Assembly (NCBI GenBank): GCA_012841375.1
Contig: DUUV01000147.1
Span: 1 to 55,875 of the forward strand
Length of the DNA stretch: 55,875 nucleotides
Reading direction: 5' to 3'
Source of the DNA: Candidatus Fermentithermobacillaceae bacterium
GTDB taxonomy: Bacteria > Bacillota > Sulfobacillia > Fermentithermobacillales > Fermentithermobacillaceae
The notes beneath the pieces are model-generated. The model made no database searches. It was not told the DNA's origin and was given only the letters and a program-made list of their open reading frames with translations. Position numbers and translations under genes: made by a program. This document shows, one piece after another, positions 8,821 to 17,600 of this stretch; position 1 is the first letter of the stretch, and each line of letters begins with the position of its first letter.

Positions 8821-8842
8821 ACGGCCGGCGTCTGCCGGCCGT
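8821..8842 (-). terminator. Intrinsic terminator of the nfu-like gene
   Basis: ACGGCCGGC and GCCGGCCGT form a 9-bp stem with a 4-nt loop. On the minus strand it is followed by TTGCTTTTCTTG, 27 bp after the stop codon of the gene ending at 8869. Confidence 0.85.
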
Positions 8843-8868
8843 CTCACGTCTTTCTCCTGGTTCGTCTC

Positions 8869-9105
8869 TTAGCCTTCTGTCAGCCCCTCCGCCACAACTT
8901 TGGTGACCTCGGGGACTTCCTGCTTGAGGACGCGTTCAATACCGCCTTTGAGCGTCATGAGGGCGAACGGGCACGTACCGCAGTGTCCGGTGAGCCTGAC
9001 TTTGACCACTCCGCCGGGGCTAATATCGACCAACTCCACATCTCCGCCGTCGGCCTGGAGCGACGGGCGGACCTGTTCCAGAACGGCCTGAACCTTTTCC
9101 TTCAC
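8869..9105 (-). CDS. NifU C-terminal (Nfu)-like Fe-S scaffold protein
   Basis: 78 residues consisting only of the Nfu domain: VRPSLQADGGDVELVDI near the N-terminus and the cluster-binding CxxC in GHCGTCPFA (near residue 40). The GTG start has GAGGG 6 nt upstream. Single-domain Nfu proteins bind a [4Fe-4S] cluster between two subunits through the CxxC and pass it to target proteins. It is monocistronic here, with a perfect TTGACA at 9188-9193 (minus strand) upstream but only a weak -10, and a strong terminator after it. Confidence 0.9.
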   Translation of the reverse strand: MKEKVQAVLEQVRPSLQADGGDVELVDISPGGVVKVRLTGHCGTCPFALMTLKGGIERVLKQEVPEVTKVVAEGLTEG

Positions 9106-9232
9106 GTTTATCCCTCTTTCCCCGTGTCCTTCAGTGTTTAGCGTACCCGAAAGCCCTGAAGCCGTAAAGGGAAATGCTTGAAGTGACTGTCAACACACCG
9201 GTCGGAACGAGTGAGTAGCCCGTTCAGTCTGG

Positions 9233-10936
9233 CTAGATGCCTGAAGCTGCCTCTACCTCATCATCGACCTTGTTTTCACGTTCGATGGAATCCAGGAAGG
9301 TCTGGTCGTCGGTGAAACGTCTCGCGTGAGACATGCATGTCTGGATCGTCCGCTTCCTGCTGGCGCTGTCTATCCGGAAGGTCCTGGCCGCGATCAGCAG
9401 ATCTTCGTTGGTGACGTGATGCCTGTCCATGTCAAAAGCGATTCTCTTCGACCTGGTCACCAGTTCTTCCAGTTCGGCGCAGGAGAAATTGCGGGTGCAC
9501 GGGACAATTGCCTCCTCAAGGAAGCGCCGGGTCTCATCCTCCCCCTTCTCCAGCGGTACCCGGGAGCGTCTCCCGCCCGCCTGGAAACCGAGGTGCACCA
9601 TCAATATCTCGAGCCTTGCCTGGGGACCGGGGTAAAGGAACGGGATCTTGTAGTCAAAGCGCCCAGCGCGGAGGAAAGCGTCGTCCAGGTGCTCGGGTAC
9701 GTTGGTAGTTCCCACGATGATGGCTTCTCTGTCCGGGCGCCCGAGCCACTCCAGAAACTGCGAGAAAACCCTCTGGGTCTCCTCCTCGGCCGAGCCGCTT
9801 GACGCGCCCGAGCGCTTCCCGAAGCGGTCGATTTCGTCCACGAACACTATGGCCGGCGACATCTTCTCGGCCATGGTAATCGCGTTTTTCATGTTCTGCC
9901 CCGACTCCCCCAGCCACTTCGAGTAGATGTTTTCGGTCACTAGGTTGATGAACGGCAGCTGGACTTCGCTGGCCAAGGCGTTGGCGAAAAGGCTCTTGCC
10001 GGTCCCGGGAGGGCCGAAAAACAGAAGGCCTTTCGGGAGACCCAACCCAAAGTGCCTCGCCTTCTCGGGCTTCTTCAGGACGTTGATGATGTACTTCGAC
10101 ACAAACTCCTTGATCGCGTGATAGCCTCCGATGTCTTTGAAACTGAATTGAGGGTCTCGAACCTCAAGGACCTTGGAACGCTTGACCATTTCGGATTTGA
10201 GTTCTTTCATTATGTCCGGGTCGAAGTCTTTAGCGCGGTGATAGGACTCAAGGAGTATGCTCTCGACCTGGTGTAGGTTTAACCCCGACAGGGTTACCTT
10301 TGTACCCTCGATCTTGGACTCATCCAGGGTTACCCCCAGTTCATCCGCTGTCCTCATGATGATCCCCTTGCGTTCATCCTGGCTTGACGGATCAACCGGG
10401 ACGATGACGACGAACTCCCTGGTGAACTCATCCATTATCTTGGAGGCGTCTGACGTGAGGATCATGATGGTTGAACCCTTGGCCAGGATCCGGGAATCGA
10501 TGGCCCAAGCGCGAAGGGCGGCCTGAAATCCCGTGTCGGCCTCTCTGACTTCAGAAATGTTTTGAGCCACGAACACCGTGGAACTGGATTTCAGGTATCC
10601 GTCCATCTCTTTGAGGACGGCCTTCAGGGCCTGTATCTCGACTGAGCTGTCGGGTCCCCTGAGCCGCGAAGTGACGGGAGTGCTCACCCCGATCCTCTTT
10701 CGATATGGTTCAAACACGGGACCTTCAGAGCCTTTCCTCAACATGCCCAGACCGTCCCACGGGTCGTACAGGAAGACGTTCTCGATGTGTGACAGTTCGG
10801 GAGAGCTTAGGATGAACGTCTTGAGCTGGTATATCCTTTTGGGGTCAACGGTCTCGAAACAAATGACGGGCGAGTAGTTGGACTTCCTCTTCATCATGCC
10901 CCTCTGCATCCAAGACCGGTCCAGGTAATCCTCCAC
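9233..10936 (-). CDS. Ycf46-like AAA+ ATPase
   Basis: 567 residues from GTG 10936, preferred because GGGAGG lies 5 nt upstream; another GTG lies at 10951. Residues about 15-255 are a degenerate AAA-like region without a Walker A. The segment PVDPSSQDERKGIIM is followed by a helical stretch with LSGLNLHQVESIL. A complete AAA+ module follows: Walker A GPPGTGKS about 308-315, Walker B VFVDEID about 364-370, sensor-1 Asn in TTNVPE near 412, and Arg-rich RAGRFDYKIPF near 423. This two-part architecture, with FxDIGGYHAIKEF before the ATPase core and GLGLPKGLLFFGPP, matches Ycf46 of cyanobacteria and red-algal plastids. It is the last gene of a cassette with Ycf35-like and DUF2997-like proteins. The substrate is unknown. 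Confidence 0.85.
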   Translation of the reverse strand: MEDYLDRSWMQRGMMKRKSNYSPVICFETVDPKRIYQLKTFILSSPELSHIENVFLYDPWDGLGMLRKGSEGPVFEPYRKRIGVSTPVTSRLRGPDSSVEIQALKAVLKEMDGYLKSSSTVFVAQNISEVREADTGFQAALRAWAIDSRILAKGSTIMILTSDASKIMDEFTREFVVIVPVDPSSQDERKGIIMRTADELGVTLDESKIEGTKVTLSGLNLHQVESILLESYHRAKDFDPDIMKELKSEMVKRSKVLEVRDPQFSFKDIGGYHAIKEFVSKYIINVLKKPEKARHFGLGLPKGLLFFGPPGTGKSLFANALASEVQLPFINLVTENIYSKWLGESGQNMKNAITMAEKMSPAIVFVDEIDRFGKRSGASSGSAEEETQRVFSQFLEWLGRPDREAIIVGTTNVPEHLDDAFLRAGRFDYKIPFLYPGPQARLEILMVHLGFQAGGRRSRVPLEKGEDETRRFLEEAIVPCTRNFSCAELEELVTRSKRIAFDMDRHHVTNEDLLIAARTFRIDSASRKRTIQTCMSHARRFTDDQTFLDSIERENKVDDEVEAASGI

Positions 10937-10954
10937 GGTATCCTCCCTCACCTT

Positions 10955-11188
10955 CTACCCGCAGGGAGAGCTCACTCTCGCCTCCAGTCTGAGTCCATAA
11001 CGGGACAAGGCCTCAAGGAGCTCGGCGGTCTTTCCGTCTCCCGAGCGTTCGAAGACGCTCACCCGGAGCGGCGTGATCTCGATCTCCAGGTATGACCGGG
11101 AGCAAGTGGCCTCCCTCCGGCGGTCCGCCGGAGCGGCCCGTTCGCGCCCGGGATGAAGACCCACGCCCTCCAGCGCGACCCGGGTCAA
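10955..11188 (-). CDS. Small unknown protein of the Ycf46/Ycf35 cassette
   Basis: 77 residues from TTG 11188, whose TTGA overlaps the stop codon of the DUF2997-like gene, indicating translational coupling. The first 30 residues are Arg/Ala-rich and unstructured. The rest (SYLEIEITPLRVSVFERSG, then a helix and LEARVSSPCG) looks like a small alpha/beta domain ending in Cys-Gly, two residues from the C-terminus. I do not recognise a family. Its place between DUF2997 and the AAA+ gene, with only 18 bp to the next start, makes it part of the same complex or pathway. Confidence 0.65.
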   Translation of the reverse strand: MTRVALEGVGLHPGRERAAPADRRREATCSRSYLEIEITPLRVSVFERSGDGKTAELLEALSRYGLRLEARVSSPCG

Positions 11189-11412
11189 CTGACCGACACC
11201 TTCCGGCGGGTTTCTTTCTGTGCGCCTACTTCCGCCTCCATTTCAGATGAGGTCTTCGGCATGACCGACACGGGCAACGCCCAGAGGCCCATCGAACGCA
11301 GGATTTTCTGAAGCGACTCCGCCTCCTCATAGCAGAGCTCCCCGTCAAATCCAGAGAACTCGATCTTCAGTTGACCGTTCCTGCCCACCTCAACGTCAAC
11401 ACGCCTGGACAT
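11185..11412 (-). CDS. DUF2997-like small protein
   Basis: 75 residues from ATG 11412, with GGGAG 7 nt upstream. The ATG overlaps the preceding stop as TGATG; a GTG one codon earlier is also possible. Residues 4-38 fit the DUF2997 pattern: a strand with VDVEVGRNGQLKIEFSGF, then GELCYEEAESLQKIL, which holds the conserved Cys. The C-terminal 35 residues are charged and not conserved in what I know of the family. DUF2997 genes sit beside Ycf35/DUF1257 genes in cyanobacteria, so the neighbourhood supports the call. The function is unknown. Confidence 0.7.
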   Translation of the reverse strand: MSRRVDVEVGRNGQLKIEFSGFDGELCYEEAESLQKILRSMGLWALPVSVMPKTSSEMEAEVGAQKETRRKVSVS

Positions 11413-11852
11413 CACAATACTCCCTTGATGAGGACCTTTTTGCCTTCAATCGGGTGCTTGACCTCGTCAACCTCAACGCTGTAATTCAGGGCGGCCAGGG
11501 CCTTGGCCACGCAGAGCGATGTGTAATTCTGGACGACCCTGTCTTTAATCTCACCCGCCACCCTCTCAAAACCTCCGTAAGAATCGCAGACGAACATGAC
11601 CTCGCCCGTTTTCCGGTCAACGGTTACGCCGATGCCTCTGGGGATGTCCGGCCCGACGAGTCCCCAGTCACACTCAAGGGTCCTTCCGTAGTAGTCCTTG
11701 AACGAGCGGGTTACGTCAAGGTTCATCTCCTCGGCCGTCGCGTGTATGGCTTCGTTCAGGACGTCCCAACCGGGATCCTCCTCGACCGAACGTCCCGTCA
11801 AGAGCGCCTGCTCCAGCTTTATTTCCGTCTTGTAGGAACTTATGTGGCTCAC
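11412..11852 (-). CDS. Ycf35-like (DUF1257) protein
   Basis: 146 residues. The N-terminus MSHISSYKTEIKLEQAL matches the MSHFSTIKTQI start of Ycf35/DUF1257. The middle (WGLVGPDIPRGIGVTVDRKTGEVMFVCDSYGGF) corresponds to the family segment on an unknown small-domain fold. The C-terminal part (VVQNYTSLCVAKALAALNYSVEV) corresponds to QxYA...GF. The GTG start overlaps the upstream stop as GTGA and has GGAGGT 7 nt upstream. Ycf35 is a plastid- and cyanobacteria-conserved protein of unknown role; here it occurs in a spore-former with no photosynthesis genes in view. It is translationally coupled both up- and downstream. Confidence 0.75.
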   Translation of the reverse strand: MSHISSYKTEIKLEQALLTGRSVEEDPGWDVLNEAIHATAEEMNLDVTRSFKDYYGRTLECDWGLVGPDIPRGIGVTVDRKTGEVMFVCDSYGGFERVAGEIKDRVVQNYTSLCVAKALAALNYSVEVDEVKHPIEGKKVLIKGVL

Positions 11853-12682
11853 TTGTCAGACCTCCAGCCGAGTTTGACCTGGCTTCTCAAGTACTGGCTC
11901 TTGGCGAATTTGGCCGACTGCAACTCCCTGTGGATCTCCTGAAGCCTTTGCCTCAGGGCTCCCTCGTCGGCTTTGGCCGGTGGTTTTCTCTCCGGCCTGG
12001 CCCGCTCTTCCCTGCCAGGAGGCTCTTTTTCAATGAGGGCGAGCTTATATACTGCCAGACGGGCTTTCAACTGGTCTCTCTTGGACTCATCCGCCTCTTC
12101 GCTTATCTCCCGCTCTATGGAGGCGATGTCATCCCTAAGCTCGCCGGGGGTCTTGTCACCGGTCTCATCGCGCCACTCCAGAACCTTCAGAGACCGTATC
12201 CTGGCGGCGCCGCCCCCCTGCTCCCACGCCTCTACTGCCCTTTTCAGTTGGTCTCCCGGATCGGGCCTCGGAGGCTCGGGTTGCGAGACAGCCTCCGAGA
12301 CATCCTGAGCGCGCCGGTAAGCCTGCCACCTCATGCTCTCCAACTGCCGCAGAATAGATTCCTCTTCGTCCTCCAGGGCGGAGACGGCCTCATCGAATCG
12401 TCGCGTGAGGAAAGCCTTCCAGAGGACGACCACCATATACGAGAAGAGAGAGAACAGCGCGAGCGCCACGGTCAAGGCTATGGCGGCCTTGAGGCCGAAC
12501 GACCATTCGGGAGCCACCGAAGACGCCGTCCTCCAGCCGGAATAGAGTGAACCTACCGCCACAAGGCCAAGGATGGCCAGGGACTCAAGTGTGTGGCGGT
12601 AATTCCTGACGAGGGTGCGCATCCAAGCATAGCCCAGCCAGAGAAAAACCGCGAATCCCACCAACGCAGGGACAATCCACAT
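11849..12682 (-). CDS. Three-TM coiled-coil membrane protein heading the Ycf46/Ycf35 cassette
   Basis: 277 residues; ATG 12682 with GAGGTGG 7 nt upstream. Hydrophobic segments are at about 2-20, 33-50 and 65-90. The remaining 185 residues are cytoplasmic or extracytoplasmic and highly charged, with predicted coiled coils (EAVSALEDEEESILRQLESM; DDIASIEREISEEADESKRD). A Lys/Arg/Pro-rich hinge and a final helix follow. No enzymatic motif is seen. Its stop overlaps the Ycf35-like start, so it is probably the membrane anchor or partner of the cassette. I recognise no family. Confidence 0.75.
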   Translation of the reverse strand: MWIVPALVGFAVFLWLGYAWMRTLVRNYRHTLESLAILGLVAVGSLYSGWRTASSVAPEWSFGLKAAIALTVALALFSLFSYMVVVLWKAFLTRRFDEAVSALEDEEESILRQLESMRWQAYRRAQDVSEAVSQPEPPRPDPGDQLKRAVEAWEQGGGAARIRSLKVLEWRDETGDKTPGELRDDIASIEREISEEADESKRDQLKARLAVYKLALIEKEPPGREERARPERKPPAKADEGALRQRLQEIHRELQSAKFAKSQYLRSQVKLGWRSDK

Positions 12683-12756
12683 GGCCGGACCACCTCGGTC
12701 GCTAAGATTACAGCCGCTTGAGTCAACGTGACCAAAGCTGCCGGGCTAAGATGATC

Positions 12757-13779
12757 TCACGAAGGACGATGAGAGAGACCCGTCAGAACCTCCCGGGCTT
12801 TCCACAGTTCGTCAGTCGTCGGCCTTTCCAGCAGAGTGGTTCTCCCGCCCCGGTTCACTACGCGGCTTCCACCTGTCATTTTGCCCACGACCTCGGCGTT
12901 CAAACCGGACCTCCGGTAGACCTCGCAGAGCCGCTGGCCGTCGGGATGGGACACGATCAGACAGCCGGAGGAGACGAGTCTCAAAGGGTCGATGCCTACT
13001 CTAGATGATATCTCACGGGTTACCGGAAGGACCGGGATCCGGTCGGCCTCTACGATCGCCCCGGTGCCGGACGCCTCGCACATCTCATAGATGGCCCCCA
13101 ACACCCCGCCTTCGGTAGCGTCGTGACAGGCATGGGCACCTTCATCGCGAGCGATGGCTCCGTCTTTGACCACACTGATTCTGCTCAAGAGCCCCTCGGC
13201 TTCCCTTATGGACTCCGGGCTCAGGAACGCCGACAATTCTTCCCTGAAGTCGTGAGCCAGTATCGACGTGCCTTCCATGCCCGCCCACTTGGTGACTACG
13301 ATGTCGTCGCCGGCCCGACAGCCGCCGGACCTCACTATCTTCTTCTCGCGAGTCTTCCCCAGAGCCGTCACGCTCAATATGGGCCGCTGAAGGCCCGGAG
13401 TGACCTCGGTGTGCCCGCCGGCCACCGCCACGTTTTCCTCAAGACAAGCCGCGTGGATGTCATCCATCAATTGCCGCAGCTCTTCCTCTGACGTCCCCTC
13501 GGGAAGAAGCACGGTGACCATGACGCAAACCGGCTCCCCGCCTGCGGCGCCAATATCGTTGAGGGCCACTTTCACGGCCAGCCATCCGGATCTCTGGGTT
13601 GCGCCGGTAATGGGGTCGGTGCTGGCGATGAGGAGTTCGTCGCCGATATCGACCATGGCCGTGTCTTCGCCGATCGCAGGCGCAACGACAACCTCATCCC
13701 TGTGAGCGCCCGCTCGCTCAAACACGACTTCTTCAAGGACCGATTGCGGTACCTTGCCCGCAGGAAGGATCCTGGCCAA
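12757..13779 (-). CDS. AIR synthase-related (HypE/PurM-fold) protein
   Basis: 340 residues from TTG 13779, with GGAGG 9 nt upstream. The PurM-like N-terminal domain (about 30-150) has APAIGEDTAMVDIGD, ASTDPITGA, VKVALNDIGAAGGEP and the metal/ATP segment AVAGGHTEV. The C-terminal AIRS_C domain (about 155-310) has DATEGGVLGAIYEM and LVSSGCLIVS. The family includes HypE, SelD, ThiL and PurM. It most resembles HypE-like orphans but lacks the C-terminal PRIC-like cysteine that HypE uses, so hydrogenase maturation is not supported. The gene lies 74 bp upstream of the Ycf46/Ycf35 cassette on the same strand and could be cotranscribed. Confidence 0.8.
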   Translation of the reverse strand: MARILPAGKVPQSVLEEVVFERAGAHRDEVVVAPAIGEDTAMVDIGDELLIASTDPITGATQRSGWLAVKVALNDIGAAGGEPVCVMVTVLLPEGTSEEELRQLMDDIHAACLEENVAVAGGHTEVTPGLQRPILSVTALGKTREKKIVRSGGCRAGDDIVVTKWAGMEGTSILAHDFREELSAFLSPESIREAEGLLSRISVVKDGAIARDEGAHACHDATEGGVLGAIYEMCEASGTGAIVEADRIPVLPVTREISSRVGIDPLRLVSSGCLIVSHPDGQRLCEVYRRSGLNAEVVGKMTGGSRVVNRGGRTTLLERPTTDELWKAREVLTGLSHRPS

Positions 13780-13865
13780 TTCCTTTGTCCTCCGTAAATC
13801 TGCAGAAATGAAGGCTTCAACTTTGGTTCAGGTCAATTATAACATTAGGCCAGTTTGTGGTAACG

Positions 13866-14021
13866 TGTGGCTGTACCCGCTTGTCATCGCGCTTCTGGAG
13901 AAAGCGCGTCCGCGGTGACTTGAGCGAGCTTGTGGCTGTACCAGGTTATGACTGGACTCCCGGAGGTGCGTCCACAGTGACTTGAGGGAGCTTTTGGATG
14001 CACCGGGTTATCACTGTACCC
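13866..14021. repeat. About 62-bp imperfect direct repeats upstream of the methyltransferase gene
   Basis: GTGACTTGAGCGAGCTTGTG (from 13915) recurs as GTGACTTGAGGGAGCTTTTG (from 13977), 62 bp later. Within these units, TGTGGCTGTACC occurs at 13866 and 13931, with TTTGGATGCACC at 13993. The last copy runs through the ATG at 13998 and encodes the first dozen residues if that start is used. Confidence 0.7.
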
Positions 14022-14612
14022 AGGAGATGGTTTCAGGTGGTCAAAGCGAAAGCGATCAAGGTGATCGGCGGCCAGTTCCGTGGGCGGTCTCTCCACTCGG
14101 TCCCGGGTGAGTCTACGCGGCCGCCGCTGGCCAGGGTAAGGGGCGCCGTGGCCAACATCCTGGCAGGATATGTTGACGGGGCCCGCGTCCTCGACCTTTT
14201 CGCCGGGACCGGCAGCTATTCCATCGAGCTCATATCCCGGGGTGCGCTGTCGGCCACCTGCATCGACAAGAACCCCAAAGCCGTTGAAACCATCAGGAGA
14301 AACTTGATCTCCCTAGGCATCGAGTCTCGAGTCAGGCTAATAACCGGAGACGCCACCCGCGTCATCGGGGTCCTAGAGAAAAGCGAGGACCCATATCAGA
14401 TCATTTTGGTCGCTCCCCCTTACTTCACCGGGCTGGACGAGGAGACTATGGACCTTTTGGGAAGGTCGCCTCTGGTCGACCCGGCAGGCATCGTAGTCCT
14501 CCAGCAGCACCGCAAGGAACGACATGAGGAGAACTGGGGCAGCCTTGCCCTGAACAGGACCTACTCATACGGCGATACCAGGATCTCGACCTACCTCGCC
14601 GCCAGCGCGTAA
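13998..14612 (+). CDS. rsmD: RsmD-like 16S rRNA methyltransferase (divergent)
   Basis: 204 residues. Opening KVIGGQFRGRSLHSVPG and TRPPLARVRGAVANIL follow the RsmD N-terminal pattern. The SAM motif I is VLDLFAGTGSYSIEL, with an acidic residue in CIDKNP and GDATRVI further on. RsmD methylates G966 of 16S rRNA. Two family hallmarks differ: DRVREA is ARVRGA, and the catalytic (D/N)PPY reads APPY in LVAPPYFTG. Start is uncertain: ATG 13998 has GAGGGAG 7 nt upstream but its first codons are repeat-derived; GTG 14037 has AGGAG 10 nt upstream and begins right before the conserved core. The 3' end overlaps the convergent ImuC gene by 22 bp. Confidence 0.75.
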   Translation: MHRVITVPRRWFQVVKAKAIKVIGGQFRGRSLHSVPGESTRPPLARVRGAVANILAGYVDGARVLDLFAGTGSYSIELISRGALSATCIDKNPKAVETIRRNLISLGIESRVRLITGDATRVIGVLEKSEDPYQIILVAPPYFTGLDEETMDLLGRSPLVDPAGIVVLQQHRKERHEENWGSLALNRTYSYGDTRISTYLAASA

Positions 14613-17600
14613 GACAGAGGGAAAACCGTTCGAGCCGTCACTGAATAAGCGTTTCCTCTTTTCTGCACTTGTCCCCAGATACCCAGAGGCAGCATCTCGC
14701 CGGGGAACAGGAATTTCCCGTACTTCTTGTAGACGCTTTCGAAACAAGTGGCATCTATGAGGCCGTCTTCGTCTTCGAGGGAGATGAAAACGACGGTCTT
14801 GCCGCTCTTGGTTGGAGGCCTGTGAGGCCTTACAGGGATGCCACCGACCTTCACGAACTCTCCCGGGCGGATATTGGCCAATTCCCGGCTTCCCACAAAT
14901 CCTCCCTTTGACAACGTCTCGCGCCATACGGCCATCGGGTGCCCCGAGACGGGAAAACCGAGCACTTCGTACTCGAACCCGAGTTTCTCGGAAAGAGAAA
15001 AGTCGCCTCCCACACCCCGCCCGTCATCCTTTGGCCCGCCGACCAGCGTAGCGCCTCTAGATTCGACATCCTCAACATACTTACCGGAGCTCGCGGGGAT
15101 AGACCAAATAAGGCTCTTTCTAGATACGCCGAATTCATCGAAAACGCCGCACAACACCATCGCCCGGAGCACATCCACAGGCGGGCGGACCCTCGCCACA
15201 AAGTCCGAGAACGACTTGAAAGGGCCCTTCCGCCTTTCTTCCTCGATTGTCTCGATGGTCTTTGCGCTCAGCCCTCTTATCATCCTGAACGGCAGTATTA
15301 TCTCTCCGCCCTCTACCTTCACGTCCTTGCCGGACTTGTTCGCAGACGGCCCCAGCACGTTTACACCGTGCCGCCTGGCTTCGACGCAGATGGTCGAGAC
15401 CGGATAATACCCCATAGGCTCGTTATTGAGGATAGCGCCGAAGAACTCCGCGGGATAGTGCTCAATCAGGTAGGCCGTCTTGTAGGCGGTGGTCCCGAAA
15501 GCCCTTGCGTGGGCCTCGCAAAAGCCGTAACTGGCGTATCCCCTCATGCACTGGAAGATGGCCTCGGCGGTCACCTCATCCACTCCTGACCGGACCGCTT
15601 TCTGGACGAAGAGCCTGCCGAGGTTCTCCATCTCCTCTCCGGACCTCATATGAGTCATTACTCTCCTGAGCTTGTCGGCTTCGCCCGGGGTAAACCCGGC
15701 GATGGTCGAGGCTATCTCGATGACCTGCTCTTGGAAAAGTATCACCCCGTAGGTCTTCTTCAGGATAGGCTCCAGTCGGGGCTCCAGATACGTCACGGGC
15801 TCCAGCCCACGGCGCCTCCTGACATATGGCTCAACCATGTTCCCCTTTATGGGACCCGGCCTTATAAGCGCCACGCTGGCCACGACATCCTCGATATTGT
15901 CGGCGCCCAACCTTGCCTGGAGAGCCCTTTGGGCCGAACTCTCCAATTGGAAGACGCCCACGGTATCGGAAGACCTCAGCCGTTTGTAGGTAGGACCGTC
16001 ATCCAGAGGGATCCGGTCGTAATCCAGCTCCTTGCCGGCTTCTTTCATGTACCCCAAAGAGTCTTCGACCGCCCCCAATGTCCTGAGGGAAAGCAGGTCT
16101 ATCTTCACGAGCCCCAGGTCTTCGACATCATCCTTATCGAACTGAACGATGGTGATGCCCTTGGCCGAGTACTCAACGGGGCTGAAGTGGGTAATAGGGT
16201 TTCTGGATATCACCAACCCGCCCAAATGAGTCGCGAGAAACCTGGGGAGTCCCGCAAGCCGCTCCGCCGCGGTCAGCAGCGTTTGAAGCCTTTTCGGCGG
16301 GATGGAAAGGTCTTTGAGTTCGGGTACCAGGTCGAATTTCTCGGTGAGCCGGGATGCCGGCACATAGTAAGGCATGCGCTTGGCGATGACGTCTATCTCG
16401 TCAGGCGAGTACCCCATGGCTTTCCCGACATCCCTGATCGCCGATCTCCCCTGGAACGTGTTGTACGTTGCCACGGCGGCGACGTGCTCTTCCCCGTATT
16501 TCCTTCGCACGTAACCCGATACGTCGTCCCTCCGCCGGGCATCAAAATCAACATCTATGTCGGGTTTTTCACCCCGTTCAAGACTCAGGAACCTTTCAAA
16601 CAGGAGGTTTTGGGCGATTGGGTCGACGTCGGTCACGTTCAGGCAATATGCCACGGCGGAATCTGCGGCCGAGCCCCGGCCGGCATGTCTGATGCCCTGC
16701 TTTTGTGCGAACAAGACCAGGTCCCACACCACCAGGAAATAATCTTCATACCCCAGTGTCTCAATAACATGGAGTTCGTGGTTCAGCCTCTCTTCAATCT
16801 CTGCCGTGACCTTCCCGTACCTGTTCACGGCGCCCTTGAAGACCAGGTGGCGCAAAAAAGCCGCGGCCGACGGAAATCCTTCCGGGACTTGGAACGATGG
16901 GAAACTGGGCGTCCCCAGTTCTACCGGAGGCTCGCACTGAGCAGCGATCTCGCTTGTCGCGCGGAGGGCGCCGGGGTACTCTTTGAAAGCCATGGCCATC
17001 TCGGCTTCGCTCTTCAGGTAGTTTTCGGCGTTCAAGCGTCTATCGGGGTGGACGTCATCGAGTCTCGTAAGCGTCCTCACGCAGGTAAGAATGTCGTGAA
17101 CGAAAAAATCTTCCTTTCGGGCATAGTGAACGTTGTTGGTCGCCGCTACCCGGAGCCCTTCGGCGCCGGCAAGTTCGTAGAGATAACGGTTGAGGGCAAT
17201 TGACCCTGGGAGCAGGCTCTCGGGCAGTTCAACCACAAGTGACTGTGCCCCGAATATCGATTTGAGCCTCCTCAGCGCATCTCTGGCCTCGTCGAACCTC
17301 TTCCGGAGAATCAGCGAGGGCACCAGGGCGCGCCTGCATCCGGTCATGGCGATAAGTCCGTCTTTATAGCGGCTCAACGCCTCAAAACCCGCCTCCGGTC
17401 GCTTTCGTGGATTTTCCAGGTGAGCCGAACTGAGAAGAGCGCAGAGATTCCGGTACCCTTTGGGACCCCGGCAGAGGAGCGTCAGATGATATCCGCCTTC
17501 CATCGTCAGCTCCGCACCCATAATGGGCTTTATCCCGTTCTTTTCGGCGGCCTTCACCAGCCGGACGACGGCAGATACGTTGTTGTGGTCGGTTATTGCC

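Noticed and set aside
12757-13779. Hydrogenase maturation HypE
   Set aside because: The C-terminal cysteine needed for cyanide group synthesis is missing and no hyp genes are near.
15650-17203. 517-codon open frame on the plus strand, antisense to dnaE2
   Set aside because: It has no recognisable motif and lies wholly inside the conserved ImuC coding sequence; it is an effect of high GC content and codon bias.
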